Below, piece by piece: positions 7,609 through 16,797 of a stretch of 64,000 nt of DNA; the stretch's first letter is position 1, and each line of letters begins with the position of its first letter. The notes beneath the pieces were generated by a model. The model made no database searches. It had not been told where the DNA came from and saw nothing but the letters and a program-made list of their open reading frames with translations. The translations under genes and the position numbers were made by a program. Location of the stretch: positions 1,898,248-1,962,247 of the forward strand of contig NC_020813.1 of NCBI RefSeq assembly GCF_000348725.1, written 5' to 3'. This DNA comes from Pseudobdellovibrio exovorus JSS (lineage in GTDB: Bacteria; Bdellovibrionota; Bdellovibrionia; Bdellovibrionales; Bdellovibrionaceae).

Positions 7609-9603
7609 TCACCAAATTTTAACTCTGTCAGAAGGCTCTAAATACAACTTGTTCTTTTTTGTACACTGATAGGCTTCGTGAAAACCACTTTGATGTTTAA
7701 CCTGTTCGTTCACGCGTGCAAAACCCAATGCATGTGGATCTGTTTTTAGCTGCATCTCTTTCGTTTTTTCACGCATCACATTACACCATAGGCGCGCATA
7801 CGATACAAAAAAGCGTTTTTTATCTTCTACATTCCCTTTGTTTTGTGGGAAGGCGGCATTGTAAGAAAAAGTCAGTCCTACTAAGTCCGCAATATTTTCA
7901 CCTTGAGTTAACTGTCCATTGTGACCGACTTTATTAAATTGCTCGATCATACGACGCCCTCTTTCTTGGAACGTCTTCACATCCTCTTCTGTCATCCACT
8001 GATTCAACTTGCCGCTGGCATCAAATTTCGAGCCTTCGTCATCAATACTGTGACCAAGTTCGTGCCCAACCACGGTTCCAACAGCACCAAGATTTTCAAT
8101 CATGTCCCCGTCCTTCATAAAGAACGGATATTGTAAAATCCCAATAGGCAAAACAAATTTATTCTTATCTGGAGAATAATAAGCGTTCACTGTCAATGGA
8201 GCCATCCCCCACGCCTGTTGATTTACACCTTCACGTAATTTCTTAAATGCACGTTTGTGCCCCGCTGCTACCAGACGCTTAACATTTTCGTTAGATTTCT
8301 TCGGGTCCATTTTCAGAATGTCTTTAAAGTCCCACTCTCTTGCATTGTTTGGTTTCACAAGCTGCAATTGTGCTGTTTTGATTTTTTCAACAGCCCCTTT
8401 TTTACTCTGCTCTGAAAGCCAATCATTTTGATTAATACCATCTAAGATAGAAGCTCTGATTTTTTCAGCGACCTCTTGAACTTTTTCTGCAGGGAACTTA
8501 GGAAACAATCTAGGTAACAATTCCAAATCTAATTCGCGACCGAAAGCTCCCATCACGGCTCCAGTACACCGCTCTTGGCGATCTGGACGCACCAATGGCC
8601 CCCCAAGATATTTATGACTGAACGCCATTCTTTTTTTGAATAGTTCAGGATAGGCATCATCCATAATTCCACGAGCATTACGATAGGTATAAATATCCTT
8701 AAAGACCTGCAAGTTTTCAGGTTTTAATTCTTTTTGTAAAAACTCAAACCCCTCAGGCACAAAATCGCGAATTAAGGTTTTAATGGGAATATTGGCCATA
8801 AAGAACTGTTCCAACTTCAGCGGAGCCGCCCGTTTCAGAAATTCAGCTCGTTCAATCCGTCTAGGCTGAGTATAGCGCTGGCGAAACTCTGCCGGATACG
8901 GATAGATGTCACGGAACTGTTTCTCGAACTTAATCATGGCCGCAGCTCGCGGTACAAATGTGCTCGGGTCTTCCTTCGGGTAGAGTTCACTAAATGTGTC
9001 GACGATCAACTGCTGATAATCTTTCAACAATTCTTCATTGTCATAATAACTGTGTTCAGGAAGCCCCATCAGCGAAATATCAAACATCACATCATAAATC
9101 AGTGGGTTGTCGATATTGGGAATAATTCCATACCCCGCCAAAGACCACTTTTCACGTGTCATATTTTTTCTATTCAAGTCTACGAATTGCTCCAACTTTT
9201 GAATACGCTTCACTTCGTCTGTCAGCTCAGCCACTAGCTGCTTTTCTTCTTTAATAGACTCAGATTCATTCATACAGGCAAGATAGTAATTTTTAAATTG
9301 CAATGAACGATCTGAAAGTTTTTTCTCTTGCTGGATATTCTTAAAGAAATCCTTCTTTTTTTCTAAAATTCTTTCACTCGAGTCTGAAAATGCAAATACG
9401 TGTGCGCTACGATCATCGCGCAACTTGAATTCAGACTCTACTTTCGAGCAAACATATTGATGAAAATCGTCGCATGGATTTACTTTGTCATTCAGTTCAA
9501 ATTTACGCACATCTGGAATGACAGAAGATGGTTCGACTTGTGCCGTTGCGATAGCTCCCATCACTAAAGAAATTAAAAAAACAACACATCTCGATTTATT
9601 CAT
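7609..9603 (-). CDS. secreted M13 family zinc metallopeptidase (neprilysin/PepO-like)
   Basis: This zinc endopeptidase of about 664 residues has the full M13 layout: an N-terminal domain with PCDDFHQYVCSK, NAYYSPDKN and LPIGILQYPFF near 450-475, the zinc motif HELGH near 514, and the third ligand Glu in GENIAD near 569. A signal peptide is present (MNKSRCVVFLISLVMGAIATA), so it acts in the periplasm or outside the cell. The ATG at 9603 is preferred to the one at 9621 because GGGAG lies 5 bases before it. The Cys pairs typical of secreted M13 enzymes are partly kept. It heads the YheT-type hydrolase and cutA operon. Peptide turnover or prey protein digestion are possible roles (inference). Confidence 0.93.
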   Translation of the reverse strand: MNKSRCVVFLISLVMGAIATAQVEPSSVIPDVRKFELNDKVNPCDDFHQYVCSKVESEFKLRDDRSAHVFAFSDSSERILEKKKDFFKNIQQEKKLSDRSLQFKNYYLACMNESESIKEEKQLVAELTDEVKRIQKLEQFVDLNRKNMTREKWSLAGYGIIPNIDNPLIYDVMFDISLMGLPEHSYYDNEELLKDYQQLIVDTFSELYPKEDPSTFVPRAAAMIKFEKQFRDIYPYPAEFRQRYTQPRRIERAEFLKRAAPLKLEQFFMANIPIKTLIRDFVPEGFEFLQKELKPENLQVFKDIYTYRNARGIMDDAYPELFKKRMAFSHKYLGGPLVRPDRQERCTGAVMGAFGRELDLELLPRLFPKFPAEKVQEVAEKIRASILDGINQNDWLSEQSKKGAVEKIKTAQLQLVKPNNAREWDFKDILKMDPKKSNENVKRLVAAGHKRAFKKLREGVNQQAWGMAPLTVNAYYSPDKNKFVLPIGILQYPFFMKDGDMIENLGAVGTVVGHELGHSIDDEGSKFDASGKLNQWMTEEDVKTFQERGRRMIEQFNKVGHNGQLTQGENIADLVGLTFSYNAAFPQNKGNVEDKKRFFVSYARLWCNVMREKTKEMQLKTDPHALGFARVNEQVKHQSGFHEAYQCTKKNKLYLEPSDRVKIW

Positions 9604-9712
9604 ACAACTCCCAGCTTGCATAGTGTCTATAAGAACTCAATTCTGACATATCCCGTCTTCAGGCGTGAAGCTTTTTTTACACAATAGACATCATCTGAAC
9701 TTCAAGTGATAA

Positions 9713-9741
9713 TAAGGCCATATTTAACTTAATATGGCTTA
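9713..9741. promoter_or_regulatory. 29-base palindrome between divergent M13 protease and aminotransferase genes
   Basis: The arms TAAGGCCATATT and TAATATGGCTTA pair across a 5-base centre, with one extra G in the left arm. The site is about 60 bases before the plus-strand aminotransferase start and about 110 bases before the minus-strand protease start. There is no T-run, so an operator is more likely than a terminator. The binding protein is unknown. Confidence 0.4.
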
Positions 9742-9797
9742 ATTCTTTTGTATTAAATTTTGTGTTTTAAACTTTGTTTAAACTTTAAGGAGTCTTC

Positions 9798-10931
9798 ATG
9801 TCTGTCCCATTTATCGATCTGAAATCACAATACCTTGCTTTAAAAAACTCAATTGATTCTCGTATTCAAAAAGTTTTAGAAAGCGGGGCCTACATCGGCG
9901 GTCCAGAAGTCGCTGAACTTGAAAAGACCCTTGCTCAACATACCGGCGTGAAACACTGCTTAGCTGTTGGTAGCGGTACGGATGCTCTGCTAATGCCACT
10001 TATGGCTCTGGGCATTGGTCGAGGCGATGAAGTGATCACCACTGCTTTTTCATTTATCGCCACAGCCGAAACAATCGTCCTTGCTGGTGCCACTCCTGTA
10101 TTTGTCGATATCGATCGCCAAACATTTAACATTGATCCGAAAAAGATCGAAGCCGCAATCACACCACGCACAAAAGCGATCATGCCCGTTTCTCTTTACG
10201 GACAAGCCGCAGACTTAGAAGAGATCAACGCGATTGCAAAAAAACATAATCTCTTCGTCATCGAAGATACGGCACAGTCTTACGGAGCCATTTACAAAGA
10301 TAAAAAAAGTGGAGCTTGTACAACTGCTGCCGGCACCTCTTTCTATCCAGCAAAACCACTTGGTTGCTACGGCGAAGGCGGAGCTATTTTCACAAATGAC
10401 GATCAACTTCATATTGCGATGAAAGAAATTCGCGAGCATGGTTCGGAAAAACGCTACTACCACACGCGCCTTGGACTTAATGCAAGATTAGACACCATTC
10501 AATGTGCCATTCTTTTATCAAAAATGGAGCGTTATGATTGGGAAGTAGAACAACGCGATCGCCTAGCTAAACGCTACACCGATGCATTTAAAGGCCTTGA
10601 ATCGCTAGATGCACAATTTTCTACACCTCATGTAAAAGCCGAAAATAAAAGTGTTTGGGCTCAATACACTGTAACGGTGACTAATCGCGATCTTTTCCAA
10701 AAGAAAATGTCAGAGCTTCAAGTCCCAACCGCAGTTCACTACCCTATGACAATGCCAGACCAACCTTGGTATAAGAAGAATACTCCGGCTACCCACGATA
10801 TCAGCATCTCTCGTTGGGCCGCAGACCATGTTGTCAGCTTACCGATGTTCCCTGATATGGACCAAAAGACTCAGGACATCGTAATTGATGCTGTAAAAAA
10901 ATCTGTCGAATTTTCGGCAAAACAGGCGTAG
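9798..10931 (+). CDS. DegT/DnrJ/EryC1/StrS family sugar aminotransferase
   Basis: This 377-residue PLP enzyme of the nucleotide-sugar aminotransferase family (as in WbpE, ArnB) opens with the family's VPFIDLKSQY. It has the cofactor loop GSGTDAL near 58-64, Asp157 and Gln160 in EDTAQSYGA (pyridine N and ring contacts), and Lys186 in SFYPAKPLGCYGEGGA (Schiff-base lysine). These enzymes transfer an amino group from glutamate to a 3- or 4-keto-UDP-sugar for LPS, capsule or glycoprotein glycans. An AAGGAG site is 6 bases before the ATG. It is followed by kdsA after 10 bases, which supports an LPS role. Confidence 0.93.
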   Translation: MSVPFIDLKSQYLALKNSIDSRIQKVLESGAYIGGPEVAELEKTLAQHTGVKHCLAVGSGTDALLMPLMALGIGRGDEVITTAFSFIATAETIVLAGATPVFVDIDRQTFNIDPKKIEAAITPRTKAIMPVSLYGQAADLEEINAIAKKHNLFVIEDTAQSYGAIYKDKKSGACTTAAGTSFYPAKPLGCYGEGGAIFTNDDQLHIAMKEIREHGSEKRYYHTRLGLNARLDTIQCAILLSKMERYDWEVEQRDRLAKRYTDAFKGLESLDAQFSTPHVKAENKSVWAQYTVTVTNRDLFQKKMSELQVPTAVHYPMTMPDQPWYKKNTPATHDISISRWAADHVVSLPMFPDMDQKTQDIVIDAVKKSVEFSAKQA

Positions 10932-10941
10932 TCTGAGTCTT

Positions 10942-11796
10942 ATGAAAACAGAATTCACGCCGCTTAAAAATGTAGTTACACTAGATGCTCCAAATGGACA
11001 AATCACATGGGGAGACGCAAAGAACTTCGTTCTATTTGCGGGTCCCGACATCATCGAAGATGAAGGCATGGTCATCGAAACAGGTTTAGAAATTAAACGT
11101 GTCACAGATGCGCTAGGAATCCCATGGATCTTAAAATGCTCATTTGATAAAGCCAATCGCCAAAGCGCCAGCAGCTTCCGCGGACCGGGTATGAAGTCAG
11201 CGCTGCACTCTTTGGACAAAATTAAATCTAAATTGGGCTGCGCTCTTATCACAGATGTACATGAAACAATCCAAGTAGAAGAAACAGCTCAATATGCTGA
11301 AGTGATTCAAATCCCTGCGTTTCTATCACGACAGACAGATCTGCTTGTGGCCGCGGCAAAAACTGGTCGCGTGATCCACATCAAAAAAGGACAGTTCTTA
11401 GCACCTTGGGATATGAAAGCTATCGCGCAGAAAGCCGTACAAGCCGGTAACAGCAAACTTTTACTTTGCGACCGCGGAACAACCTTCGGCTACAACCGCT
11501 TAGTTAATGATATGACCGGCTTGGTTGAAATGCGTCGTTTAGGTTTCCCTGTTGTGATGGACTGTACCCACTCGACCCAATTGCCGGGTGCTACTGGGGA
11601 ATCCAGCGGCGGACGTAGTGATATGGTGTGGCCATTAGCACGCGCAGCCGTGGCTGTGGGCGTCGATGGAATCTTTGTTGAAACTCATCCAAATCCTGCT
11701 GAAGCTTTATGCGATGGACCCACTTCATTACCTTTAAAAAACCTAGAGGGTTTTTTAAAGAATTTGCAGCTTATTTTTAAGACGCATCAAGCTTAA
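10942..11796 (+). CDS. kdsA: 3-deoxy-D-manno-octulosonate 8-phosphate synthase
   Basis: KdsA condenses phosphoenolpyruvate with D-arabinose 5-phosphate to make KDO-8-phosphate, the precursor of the lipid A-core linker sugar. The 284-residue length is normal. Diagnostic blocks are FAGPDIIEDE, CSFDKANRQSASSFRGPG, TDVHE, IQIPAFLSRQTDL, KKGQFLAPWDM, CDRGTTFGYNRLVNDM, DCTHSTQLPG and ETHPNP. The asparagine in KANR marks the KDO8P branch as opposed to DAHP synthase. The CDRG cysteine position could ligate metal together with the His and Glu residues seen, suggesting a metal-dependent form (inference). It is in an operon with the upstream sugar aminotransferase. Confidence 0.97.
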   Translation: MKTEFTPLKNVVTLDAPNGQITWGDAKNFVLFAGPDIIEDEGMVIETGLEIKRVTDALGIPWILKCSFDKANRQSASSFRGPGMKSALHSLDKIKSKLGCALITDVHETIQVEETAQYAEVIQIPAFLSRQTDLLVAAAKTGRVIHIKKGQFLAPWDMKAIAQKAVQAGNSKLLLCDRGTTFGYNRLVNDMTGLVEMRRLGFPVVMDCTHSTQLPGATGESSGGRSDMVWPLARAAVAVGVDGIFVETHPNPAEALCDGPTSLPLKNLEGFLKNLQLIFKTHQA

Positions 11797-11839
11797 AAAC
11801 TATCCTCAATCCGTTCCGTTTATTCCCCTTTTGTTTCCT

Positions 11840-11872
11840 TTGGGCTCGTAGACTTGACTCTTTAGAGCCCAA
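11840..11872. other. hairpin-forming inverted repeat before the flippase gene
   Basis: TTGGGCTC (11840-11847) pairs with GAGCCCAA (11865-11872) across a 17-base loop. There is no T-run, so it is not an obvious terminator. It ends 18 bases before the next ATG and could act as a leader structure or an operator. Confidence 0.35.
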
Positions 11873-11890
11873 GGTCATTATTAAAGACGC

Positions 11891-12877
11891 ATGAACTTCC
11901 TAAAAAAAATCTGGCGTCCGCTTTTGGCTTTTTCTCTTATTTTCGTTCTTATAAAAAAGGGACCATTCAGTCTTGAACAGCTGACTTTTGTTTTAACCAA
12001 TCCGTTTATTTTAGCGTTGGGGCTTATTATCTTTTTAGGGCAACAATTACTATTTGCTGCCCGTTGGAATCTATTTGTTAATCTGATTGCTCCTTTAACG
12101 GCCTTTAAAGCTTTGCAATTAAACTTAATCGGAAGCTTTTTTAATTACTTCATACCGGGTGGTGTCGGCGGCGATATCGTGAAAGCTCTTGAGCTTTCAA
12201 AAACAAAGGCCATGACTCGCTCTGAGGCATTATCGACAGTCCTCTCGGACCGCGTGTTCGGACTTTTTGCCATGATCACTTTCACATTCCTGTTTCTTTC
12301 ATGGGACTACTATCTACAACGTGAAGCTTATCTAGTAAAATTCTTACTTCTTAGCATTGCACTATTAGCTGGAATTATCTCTGCTCTTTTGTTTTTACCC
12401 ATGGTGCTCACGCAGGTTTCGCGTTTTCTTTCAACCAAAGACTCTGCCATTTTAGTAAAATTAGAAAAACTAGTTTCTAGCCTACACTTCACATTTGTCA
12501 CGTTCCGCAAAACTAAACTACAAGCGAAAAGCTTCGTTCTGAGTTTTGTAGGACAGCTAATTGGAATCTTCTTCATGTATAAGGTGGTCGAAGCCTTAGG
12601 TGTAACGCCACCCTCATTCCTTGTGTTCTTCGCTCTTTGCTGCTTTTGTTTTGTGGCTTCAGCTATACCGATTTTTCCAGCGGGGATCGGCGTCGGCCAA
12701 GCTGCGATCTATATTATGTTTCAAAATATCAGCGACGAAATCGCACAAGCCGCAATCACTGCTATTACGACCTTACAGATTTTTAATTTATTTTACGCCC
12801 TTATAGGAGGGGCCATTTTTTCTTTCAGACCAAAGATGAAAGAGGAGATAAAAAATCACGCTTATGAAAAAACGTAG
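11891..12877 (+). CDS. LPG synthase TM-domain/UPF0104 family membrane protein, flippase-like
   Basis: This 328-residue protein with about eight membrane segments belongs to the lysylphosphatidylglycerol synthase transmembrane-region / YbhN / UPF0104 family. Typical features are the GSFFNYFIPGGVGGDIVKA block around residues 82-100, SEALSTVLSDRVFGL, and the C-terminal IPIFPAGIGVGQAAIYIMF. Family members move lipids or lipid-linked substrates; no catalytic lysyl-transferase domain is fused here, so it would be a transport module only. Placement after kdsA and before a PLP enzyme suggests an envelope role. Its stop overlaps the next gene by 14 bases. Confidence 0.88.
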   Translation: MNFLKKIWRPLLAFSLIFVLIKKGPFSLEQLTFVLTNPFILALGLIIFLGQQLLFAARWNLFVNLIAPLTAFKALQLNLIGSFFNYFIPGGVGGDIVKALELSKTKAMTRSEALSTVLSDRVFGLFAMITFTFLFLSWDYYLQREAYLVKFLLLSIALLAGIISALLFLPMVLTQVSRFLSTKDSAILVKLEKLVSSLHFTFVTFRKTKLQAKSFVLSFVGQLIGIFFMYKVVEALGVTPPSFLVFFALCCFCFVASAIPIFPAGIGVGQAAIYIMFQNISDEIAQAAITAITTLQIFNLFYALIGGAIFSFRPKMKEEIKNHAYEKT

Positions 12878-14135
12878 TACGATCAAAACCTTCAACGTTC
12901 ACGGTTCCGACTCCACCCAAGCATGGGAATTTTCGCATCACCTTGTCCCCCCAATGACCGCTTCTACCACCTTCCGACTCAAGTCTCTTAAACGTGGGGC
13001 AGACGGTTTCCAACTCTTTGCCAACCCTAAGCAACTGAAGAAAAATAAAACTGATCCTATTTGGATTTACGATCGCCTTGAAGAGCCTTCATCGAAAATG
13101 CTCGAAGAACAATTGGCTAATATGGAAAATGGCGAAGCTGCTATTAGTTTTTCTAGTGGCATGGGTGCTATCTCGGCAGCTCTTTTAGCTTTCTTGAAAA
13201 GTGGTGATCATGTTATCTCTCACAAAACACTTTATGGCTGTACTTATAGTTTAATCACATCGTGGCTTCCACGCTTTGGAATTGAACATCAGTTAATTAA
13301 TATCAATGATCTAACAGCCTCTGATTTACGTAATCCTAAATTAAAAATTTTATATTTCGAGTCTGTCTCGAACCCTTCGCTCGAAATTGTCGACATCAAA
13401 AAAATCAGCAAATTAGTTAAAGCCGAAAACAAAAACCGCAAAGAACAAGATCGCATTAAAATCGTAGTCGATAATACTTTTGCAACACCATGGGGAATGC
13501 GCCCACTAGAACATGGCGCTGACCTTGTTATTCAAAGTTTAACAAAAAATATCGCCGGCTTTGGAACAGAAATGGGCGGTGCCATCGTTACTTATCAAAA
13601 GCACCTTAGCCAGTTGCTTTTAATTCGCAAAGATATTGGTGCGATCATGCATCCTCACTCGGCATGGAATATCATGGTCTATGGTATCCCCTCGCAAGTA
13701 CTGCGCTTTGAAGCCCAACAAAAGAATGCTTTAAAAGTAGCCCAGTATCTTGAAAAGCATCCGCGCGTCGAAAAAGTCTTCTATCCAGGCCTTTCTTCAT
13801 TTCCTCAGTACAAACTGGCGAAATCACTTTTAAGATCCCCAGCTGGAGACTTTGCCCCAGGACAAATGCTGACCTTTACACTGAAGGGCTCAAATAAAAC
13901 CACAGAAAAGTTCATCAATCATATCGCGACTAAAAGCTACTCGATCACATTGGCCGTCAGTCTTGGGCTTATTAAAACGCTCATTGAAGTACCCGGCCTT
14001 ATGACTCACGCCGCCGTCCCAAAAGAGCAGCAAGAGAAGTCAGGGATTCCAGCAAAACTCATTCGTATGAGTATTGGCATTGAAGATACAGAAGATATCA
14101 TTCAAGATTTAGAGAAAGCTTTTAAAGTCATTTAG
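12864..14135 (+). CDS. Cys/Met metabolism PLP-dependent enzyme (methionine gamma-lyase/CGS-like)
   Basis: This 423-residue fold-type I PLP enzyme of the cystathionine gamma-synthase / methionine gamma-lyase family has IYDRLEEPS at 68-76 (phosphate contacts from the partner subunit), FSSGMGAI at 96-103, Tyr124 in KTLYGCTY, Asp203 in VDNTFATP, and the Schiff-base Lys228 in SLTKNIAGFG. Family activities include gamma-elimination of methionine, gamma-replacement on O-acyl-homoserine, and cystathionine beta/gamma-lysis; the exact reaction cannot be assigned from sequence alone. It overlaps the preceding membrane gene by 14 bases, so translation is coupled, and the TIGR03546 gene follows after 19 bases. 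Confidence 0.9.
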   Translation: MKKRSTIKTFNVHGSDSTQAWEFSHHLVPPMTASTTFRLKSLKRGADGFQLFANPKQLKKNKTDPIWIYDRLEEPSSKMLEEQLANMENGEAAISFSSGMGAISAALLAFLKSGDHVISHKTLYGCTYSLITSWLPRFGIEHQLININDLTASDLRNPKLKILYFESVSNPSLEIVDIKKISKLVKAENKNRKEQDRIKIVVDNTFATPWGMRPLEHGADLVIQSLTKNIAGFGTEMGGAIVTYQKHLSQLLLIRKDIGAIMHPHSAWNIMVYGIPSQVLRFEAQQKNALKVAQYLEKHPRVEKVFYPGLSSFPQYKLAKSLLRSPAGDFAPGQMLTFTLKGSNKTTEKFINHIATKSYSITLAVSLGLIKTLIEVPGLMTHAAVPKEQQEKSGIPAKLIRMSIGIEDTEDIIQDLEKAFKVI

Positions 14136-14154
14136 AAATTGAAAGGGTCCTTTC

Positions 14155-14682
14155 ATGACATTGTTAACGAAACAACTGATTAATCTGATCAGACTATTAC
14201 ACTCTGACACTGGACAAAATCAGATTGCCGCTGGTTTGGCTTTCGGAATATTTCTTGGGTTTGCTCCGTTTATTTCACTGCAAACCTTTTTAGTCTTATT
14301 CATCACTTTTGTTTTCCGCGTGCAACTAGGAGCTGTCTTCATTTCAGCTTTCTTCTTCAAATTCATAGCCTACTTATTAGATCCTGTGGCGGATCCCATT
14401 GGAAGAGCTCTGCTTGAGCATGAAGCCCTACGTCCCCTATGGACATGGATGTACAATGTACCTCTGCTCCCAATGACTCGTTTTAACAACTCGATTGTGA
14501 TGGGCTCTTTTATTATCTCGATTATTCTTTGCCCGATCCTATTTTTTGTCTTCAAACAACTGGTGATCAAGTATCAGGTCACATTGGTACACAGACTCGA
14601 AAAGACAAAAGCGTGGAAGTTCTTCAGCGCCACTCGCTTTTATATCTGGTACAAAAAATATAACGACCTGTACGGAGCCTAA
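14155..14682 (+). CDS. TIGR03546 family membrane protein (DUF2062-like)
   Basis: This 175-residue protein has three or four hydrophobic segments. The N-terminal HSDTGQNQIAAGLAFGIFLGF and the later DPVADPIGRALLE resemble the DUF2062-like TIGR03546 family. That family is known as the regular partner of TIGR03545 proteins, and the next gene, 2 bases away, is exactly such a protein. The function of the pair is unknown; it occurs in bacteria with outer membranes. A GGGTCC-like site precedes the ATG. Confidence 0.85.
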   Translation: MTLLTKQLINLIRLLHSDTGQNQIAAGLAFGIFLGFAPFISLQTFLVLFITFVFRVQLGAVFISAFFFKFIAYLLDPVADPIGRALLEHEALRPLWTWMYNVPLLPMTRFNNSIVMGSFIISIILCPILFFVFKQLVIKYQVTLVHRLEKTKAWKFFSATRFYIWYKKYNDLYGA

Positions 14683-14684
14683 TC

Positions 14685-16685
14685 ATGAGCAAAACAACTA
14701 CAACTCCTCCTGTAAAAAAAGTCAAAAAACAGGGCCCAATCCGTTGGAATGCCATTATACCTTTTGCCATCCTAATGGTATTAACTTACCTCTACTTCAC
14801 TTTGTTCTTTGATCTTCATATGAAGAAAGCCATTGAATGGACTGGTTACCAAGCTCTCGGAGCTGAAGTAAATGTCGGTCAGTTCAAAAGCTCTTTCTTC
14901 AAGGGCCATGTTCAAATTTCTAAATTAGAGCTGACGAATAAAGAAAAGCCAGATTACAACTCAATTGAATTTGCCGACATTCGTTTTGACCTGAACTGGG
15001 ATGCTTTATTGCGTGTAAAATTTGTCATCGAAGAAATCGCAGTTGAAGGCATTCAGTTGATGTCTAAACGTGCGTATCGCGGGAAAGTGGCTCCACCTAA
15101 ACCACCATCAAACGAACCCGGCTTTGTGGACCAACTACAAAGTAAAGCCCTCAATAAACTCGACAAAGACAACCCCAATAACATTTTGGGAGATGTAGCT
15201 CAGTTCCTACAATCAGGTAACTTCGATGCTCAAATCCAAAATCTAGAAGGCCAACTGGCATCTAAACGTCTGATCGAGCAAATGAATCAGAAGTGGACAG
15301 CTAAGCGCACTGATTGGGACGCTCAGATCAAAACACTTCCCACGTCAGAAGATCTAAAAAATCTGAATACGCGCTTTAACAGCATCAAATACAAAGACTT
15401 TCAAAATCTTCAAGAGTTAGACGCTTCCATCAAAGAAGCCGACTCTTTAATTAAAGAAATTGATGCCCGCACAAAACAAGTCCAAGAGCTAAAAAATAAC
15501 TTCGAAACGGATTTAAAATCTTTAGATCAAGACAGAAAAGCAATTGAACTACAGATTAAAACCGATATCGATACACTTAAGAGTCATTTTAAAATTCCGA
15601 AAATCGATGCCAGCAGCTTCGCTAAAGCTCTTTTCATGAGTTATCTGACTCCGTACATGCGTAAACTCGATGACTACAAAGCGATGTTACAAAAGTACCT
15701 TCCGCCGAAGTATGCAAAAATGATCGATGGGGAAAAGACAGAGGCCGTTGATGACACGATTCAACCGCACCCTCGCACAGTTGGGGTTACATACGAATTC
15801 CCGATTCAAAATGGTTACCCACTGTTTTGGATTCAAGCTATTCGTATTAGCTCACAATCTAATGCACAGGCCGACTATGGTGACTTTAAAGGGCTTATTA
15901 GCCACATCACCTCAAATCAAAGACAGATTGGCAAACCGACAACACTTAAAGTGGATGGGGACTACAAATCACTAAGTCTAAAAGGCATTCATATCAATGC
16001 ACTTTTCAATAACATCAACCCAGAGGTCTTAGTTAAATTCGATCTTGGAGTCGATTCTTACCCAATTAAAGATATTCGCCTGATTCAAAGTAAAGAGGCC
16101 GATATCGCTATTCCTTTGAGTGACTCAAAGTTCTTCACATCGGGTGAAGTTCTGGGCTTCAAAACATACGACCTTCGACTTTCAAATGCGTTCCGTCAGG
16201 TCAAATTTGATATCTCGGCAGAAAATAAAATCGTCGATGAGGTTCTGAAAAGCACACTGGGAACAATCAGCCAGTTTGATCTTCAGGCTTCTGCAAAGGG
16301 CGAACTAAAAAACCTCGATATCGACATCCGCTCAAGCCTTGGTGGTGACCTTGAACGTGCATTTCAGAACCTTCTGCAAAATAAAATCAAAGAGGCTAAC
16401 GAACAACTGCAAAAAACAGTTAACGCTGAAATTGACAAGCTAAAAGCTCAGTTCAATGCCGAAGTGGATGCTTTAAAACAGCAGGCCGAAGGTGAAATCA
16501 AAAAAGTACAAACACAGCTAGATGCTCAAAAGAAACAAACAGAGGACAAAATCGCTCAGGCTAAAAAAGACTTCGAAGATCAGGTCAATAAAGCCAAGAA
16601 GGAAGCTGAAGATAAAGCCAAAAGCGAACTTCAAAAAGAAGGTCAAAAACAGCTCGACGGACTAAAAAAGAAATTCGGACTATAA
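14685..16685 (+). CDS. TIGR03545 family envelope protein (AsmA-like, coiled coil)
   Basis: This 666-residue protein has a Lys-rich cytoplasmic N-terminus, one membrane anchor at about 25-45, and a large periplasmic part. After the anchor comes an AsmA/DUF748-like segment (VNVGQFKSSFFKGHVQISKLELTNKEK, the latter half), then a long predicted coiled coil at about 190-305, a beta-rich middle region, and a second Lys/Glu/Gln coiled coil from 560 to the end. Length and layout match TIGR03545, a sparsely distributed family in outer-membrane bacteria paired with TIGR03546. AsmA-like proteins bridge the inner and outer membranes and carry phospholipid, so a lipid or LPS transport role is possible (inference). 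Confidence 0.85.
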   Translation: MSKTTTTPPVKKVKKQGPIRWNAIIPFAILMVLTYLYFTLFFDLHMKKAIEWTGYQALGAEVNVGQFKSSFFKGHVQISKLELTNKEKPDYNSIEFADIRFDLNWDALLRVKFVIEEIAVEGIQLMSKRAYRGKVAPPKPPSNEPGFVDQLQSKALNKLDKDNPNNILGDVAQFLQSGNFDAQIQNLEGQLASKRLIEQMNQKWTAKRTDWDAQIKTLPTSEDLKNLNTRFNSIKYKDFQNLQELDASIKEADSLIKEIDARTKQVQELKNNFETDLKSLDQDRKAIELQIKTDIDTLKSHFKIPKIDASSFAKALFMSYLTPYMRKLDDYKAMLQKYLPPKYAKMIDGEKTEAVDDTIQPHPRTVGVTYEFPIQNGYPLFWIQAIRISSQSNAQADYGDFKGLISHITSNQRQIGKPTTLKVDGDYKSLSLKGIHINALFNNINPEVLVKFDLGVDSYPIKDIRLIQSKEADIAIPLSDSKFFTSGEVLGFKTYDLRLSNAFRQVKFDISAENKIVDEVLKSTLGTISQFDLQASAKGELKNLDIDIRSSLGGDLERAFQNLLQNKIKEANEQLQKTVNAEIDKLKAQFNAEVDALKQQAEGEIKKVQTQLDAQKKQTEDKIAQAKKDFEDQVNKAKKEAEDKAKSELQKEGQKQLDGLKKKFGL

Positions 16686-16720
16686 AGTCCAAGGAACCCA
16701 TTAAAGAAACGTCTCAAATA

Positions 16721-16750
16721 AAAAGAGGAGCCCATAGCTCCTCTTTTTTA
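16721..16750 (+). terminator. rho-independent terminator after TIGR03545 gene
   Basis: AAAAGAGGAGC (16721-16731) pairs with GCTCCTCTTTT (16737-16747) across a 5-base loop and is followed by T's. The A-rich opposite side lets it also act on the minus strand for the converging thioredoxin gene. Confidence 0.9.
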
Positions 16751-16797
16751 TTTCTAGTTATTTTTATTTCTAGATTAAAAGCCTTTAGCAGCAATGC

